In this document: piece after piece, positions 7,905 through 9,300 of the stretch
Layout: the number at the start of each line of letters is the position of its first letter
Numbering within the stretch: position 1 is the first letter of the stretch
Program-made: the position numbers and the translations under genes
The notes under the pieces: generated by a model
What the model was told of the DNA's origin: nothing
The model's input: only the letters and a program-made list of their open reading frames with translations
Database searches by the model: none
Assembly (NCBI GenBank): GCA_012513425.1
Contig: JAAZCF010000200.1
Location: forward strand, 1 to 9,300
Direction of reading: 5' to 3'
From: Bacteroidales bacterium
Lineage (GTDB): Bacteria > Bacteroidota > Bacteroidia > Bacteroidales > UBA932
Length of the DNA stretch: 9,300 nt

Positions 7905-7942
7905 CTGCAAAGGTATTTAAAAATGCATACATTTGTAATGTA
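7905..7942 (+). promoter_or_regulatory. Candidate murI promoter with an overlapping dyad
   Basis: TACATTTG at 7928-7935 fits the -7 consensus exactly. CTG at 7905-7907, 20 bases upstream, is a one-mismatch -33 element. Transcription would begin near 7941, leaving a leader of about 14 bases before the murI ATG at 7955. The -7 box lies within a perfect inverted repeat TACATT-TGT-AATGTA (7928-7942), which could be an operator or a chance dyad in A/T-rich DNA. Confidence 0.5.
7908..7938 (-). promoter_or_regulatory. Candidate promoter for the carbonic anhydrase gene
   Basis: On the minus strand TACCTTTG at 7915-7908 matches the -7 consensus TAnnTTTG and would start transcription near 7902, about 14 bases before the ATG at 7888. 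The -33 position is poor: only TTA at 7938-7936 is found at a 20-base spacing. The box lies inside the divergent promoter of murI, so the two polymerases would compete. Confidence 0.4.
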
Positions 7943-7954
7943 AACAACACTTCA

Positions 7955-8737
7955 ATGATTGGTATTTTTGACTCAGGAATAGGCGGTCTCTCGGTATTTA
8001 AAGAGCTTTCTAAATTAATGCCGAAAGAAAGCTATGTCTATTTCAGCGATAGTCTCAACTGTCCTTATGGTCCAAAGAAGACTGATTTTATTATTGACCG
8101 ATCCACAAAGATCACTTATTTTCTTATAGAGCAAGGCGCCGATATTATTGTTGTGGCCTGCAACACAGCTACTGCTGCAGCTATCAGCTACCTTCGCTCC
8201 AATTTTGATCTACCATTTGTAGGAATGGAGCCCGCTATCAAACCGGCAGTGCTTCATTCAAAAAGCGGCGTCGTGGGTGTTTTGGCCACTGCTGGCACTC
8301 TGAAAGGTCCACTTTACCTCAACACTCTTGCCCATTTCAAGGGAGATGTGAAGGTTATAGAAAGGGTCGGTGATGGTCTTGTTGAAGCTGTTGAAAAGGC
8401 AGATTTCGACTCTAAAGACGTCAAGAAACTGCTCAGAAATTATATTGAGCCAATGCTCAATCAAGGAGCAGATCATATTGTGTTGGGCTGCACCCATTAC
8501 CCTTTCCTGCAAAGGTCAATAGAAGAAATATTGGACGGCAGAGCAGAGATTGTTAATCCTGCCCTTGCGGTAGCTCAACAAACTCTTAAATTATTAAAAG
8601 AGCAAAAGGCCGCTCCGGCAAAGGAACAGCCTTTTTGCAAATTTTATTCAAGCGCAAGCTTTACAGAACCAATACAAATAATTATCAAATCTTTAACCGC
8701 TGCGCCTTGTAGTTTTATTGACAGCTTTTCTATCTAG
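7955..8737 (+). CDS. murI: Glutamate racemase
   Basis: The 260-residue protein converts L-glutamate to the D-glutamate needed for peptidoglycan stem peptides, without a cofactor, in the cytoplasm. The N-terminus MIGIFDSGIGGLSV carries the Asp6-Ser7 substrate-pocket signature. The two catalytic cysteines are in place: Cys69 in VVACNTATAAA and Cys179 in LGCTHYPFL, with His181 beside the second. SDSLNCPYG at 31-39 is the usual conserved loop with the PYG triad. Length is within the normal range of about 255-285 residues and both alpha/beta lobes are complete. The start at 7955 places the FDSGIGG motif at the expected distance from the N-terminus and fits the promoter just upstream. It diverges from the carbonic anhydrase gene and converges on ilvE, overlapping its stop codon. 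As a cell-wall enzyme it is expected to be essential. Confidence 0.97.
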   Translation: MIGIFDSGIGGLSVFKELSKLMPKESYVYFSDSLNCPYGPKKTDFIIDRSTKITYFLIEQGADIIVVACNTATAAAISYLRSNFDLPFVGMEPAIKPAVLHSKSGVVGVLATAGTLKGPLYLNTLAHFKGDVKVIERVGDGLVEAVEKADFDSKDVKKLLRNYIEPMLNQGADHIVLGCTHYPFLQRSIEEILDGRAEIVNPALAVAQQTLKLLKEQKAAPAKEQPFCKFYSSASFTEPIQIIIKSLTAAPCSFIDSFSI

Positions 8738-9300
8738 ATGCCTTCAATAATACGGTTCCAACCATGAACATCTTCGGCTCTGCCGTATTGAATATCCTGA
8801 AGCATATGGAACATTTTTGTACTATATTTTCCGGGAGCATCATACTCATACCACATGTCTTTGTTTGGATCATACAAACGACCTATCGGCGAAATAACTG
8901 CCGCTGTGCCGCAAGCACCGATTTCTTCAAAGGTACCAATCTCCTTTTCATACTCAATCTTGCGATTTTCGACCTCAAGACCAAGGTCTTTTGCCAAAGC
9001 ACGAAGGCTCTTGTTGGTGATTGAACCTAGAACTGAATTTGAATCCGGAGTTACATAGGTGCCATTTTTAATTCCAAAAAAGTTTGCAGCGCCAAATTCG
9101 TCAATGTATTTCTGTTCAGCTGCATCGAGATACAACTCATTAGAGAAACCTTTGTGGTGTGCATCAGCTCCTGCTTTAATGCTGGCAGCATAGTTACCAC
9201 CAACTTTTGCATGGCCTGTGCCGCGAGGGGCAGCCCTGTCGTGGAGTTTTTCTAGCACAACATCCATTGGTGCAAAACCTTCTTTGAAATATGGGCCAAC
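8734..9300 (-). CDS. ilvE: Branched-chain amino acid aminotransferase, C-terminal half (5' end outside window)
   Basis: The minus-strand frame is open to the right edge, giving the last 188 residues of a protein that is normally about 340 long. The first visible residues (VGPYFKEGFAPMDVVLEKL) run straight into RGTGHAKVGGNYAAS, the class of motif that holds the PLP-binding lysine in fold-type IV branched-chain aminotransferases; that lysine is encoded at 9207-9205. Further conserved parts follow: GFSNELYLDA, the EFGAANFFGI strand, TPDSNSVLGSITNKSL and the substrate-loop-like EIGACGTAAVISPIGRL. The enzyme exchanges amino groups between glutamate and the 2-oxo acids of leucine, isoleucine and valine, the last step of their synthesis and first of their breakdown. 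The Met codon at 9265-9267 is internal, because conserved family sequence continues upstream of it. The gene ends in a CTAG shared with the murI stop. Confidence 0.95.
   Translation of the reverse strand, partial: VGPYFKEGFAPMDVVLEKLHDRAAPRGTGHAKVGGNYAASIKAGADAHHKGFSNELYLDAAEQKYIDEFGAANFFGIKNGTYVTPDSNSVLGSITNKSLRALAKDLGLEVENRKIEYEKEIGTFEEIGACGTAAVISPIGRLYDPNKDMWYEYDAPGKYSTKMFHMLQDIQYGRAEDVHGWNRIIEGI

Noticed and set aside
7716..7943. Plus-strand 75-codon open frame antisense to the carbonic anhydrase gene
   Set aside because: It overlaps a well-conserved protein on the opposite strand, ends just before murI and resembles no protein family.
8258..8512. Minus-strand 84-codon open frame inside murI
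   Set aside because: It is antisense to the catalytic region of glutamate racemase, which has full family motifs. No independent evidence supports it.
8764..9058. Two plus-strand open frames (8764-9024 and 8855-9058) opposite ilvE
   Set aside because: Both are antisense to the conserved C-terminal half of the aminotransferase and look like unselected translations.
9265..9267. ATG as the start of the aminotransferase
   Set aside because: The frame stays open to the window edge and the 11 codons before it (VGPYFKEGFAP) fit the family. The true start is upstream, outside the window.

Overview
The window looks like chromosome of a Bacteroidota member, most likely of the order Bacteroidales. It carries an adjacent SusC/SusD pair, lipoproteins with Bacteroidota-style signal peptides, A-rich leaders without a clear Shine-Dalgarno sequence, and TAnnTTTG-type promoter -7 boxes. 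The genus cannot be fixed from this stretch alone.

Positions 1-6880 hold a minus-strand operon read from right to left. It starts with a SusC-family TonB-dependent outer-membrane transporter (6880-3665), continues with a SusD-family ligand-capturing lipoprotein (3647-2043), and then a large multidomain surface lipoprotein (2023 to beyond position 1, 3' end missing). Gaps of 17 and 19 bases, all on one strand, suggest a single transcript. SusC and SusD should form the lidded uptake complex for an oligomeric nutrient. The third protein sits where surface glycan-binding proteins (SusE/F-like or SGBP) are usually encoded. No glycoside hydrolase, peptidase, sigma/anti-sigma pair or hybrid two-component sensor is visible, so the substrate is unknown.

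Positions 6881-7381 are a roughly 500-base, strongly AT-rich non-coding stretch. It contains a good SusC promoter candidate, a 13-bp perfect inverted repeat that extends into an 18-bp hairpin, a TTCGAA-TTG-TTCGAA element and a terminator-like region behind the carbonic anhydrase gene.

Positions 7382-9300 are housekeeping genes: a gamma-class carbonic anhydrase family protein (minus strand), glutamate racemase murI (plus strand) and the C-terminal half of a branched-chain amino acid aminotransferase (ilvE, minus strand, 5' end beyond the window). The first two diverge from a 66-base spacer with promoter-like boxes in both directions. murI and ilvE converge and their stop codons overlap within one CTAG.

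I found no CRISPR array, RNA gene, insertion sequence or clear mobile element. The least explained items are the third lipoprotein and the dyads in the 500-base spacer.
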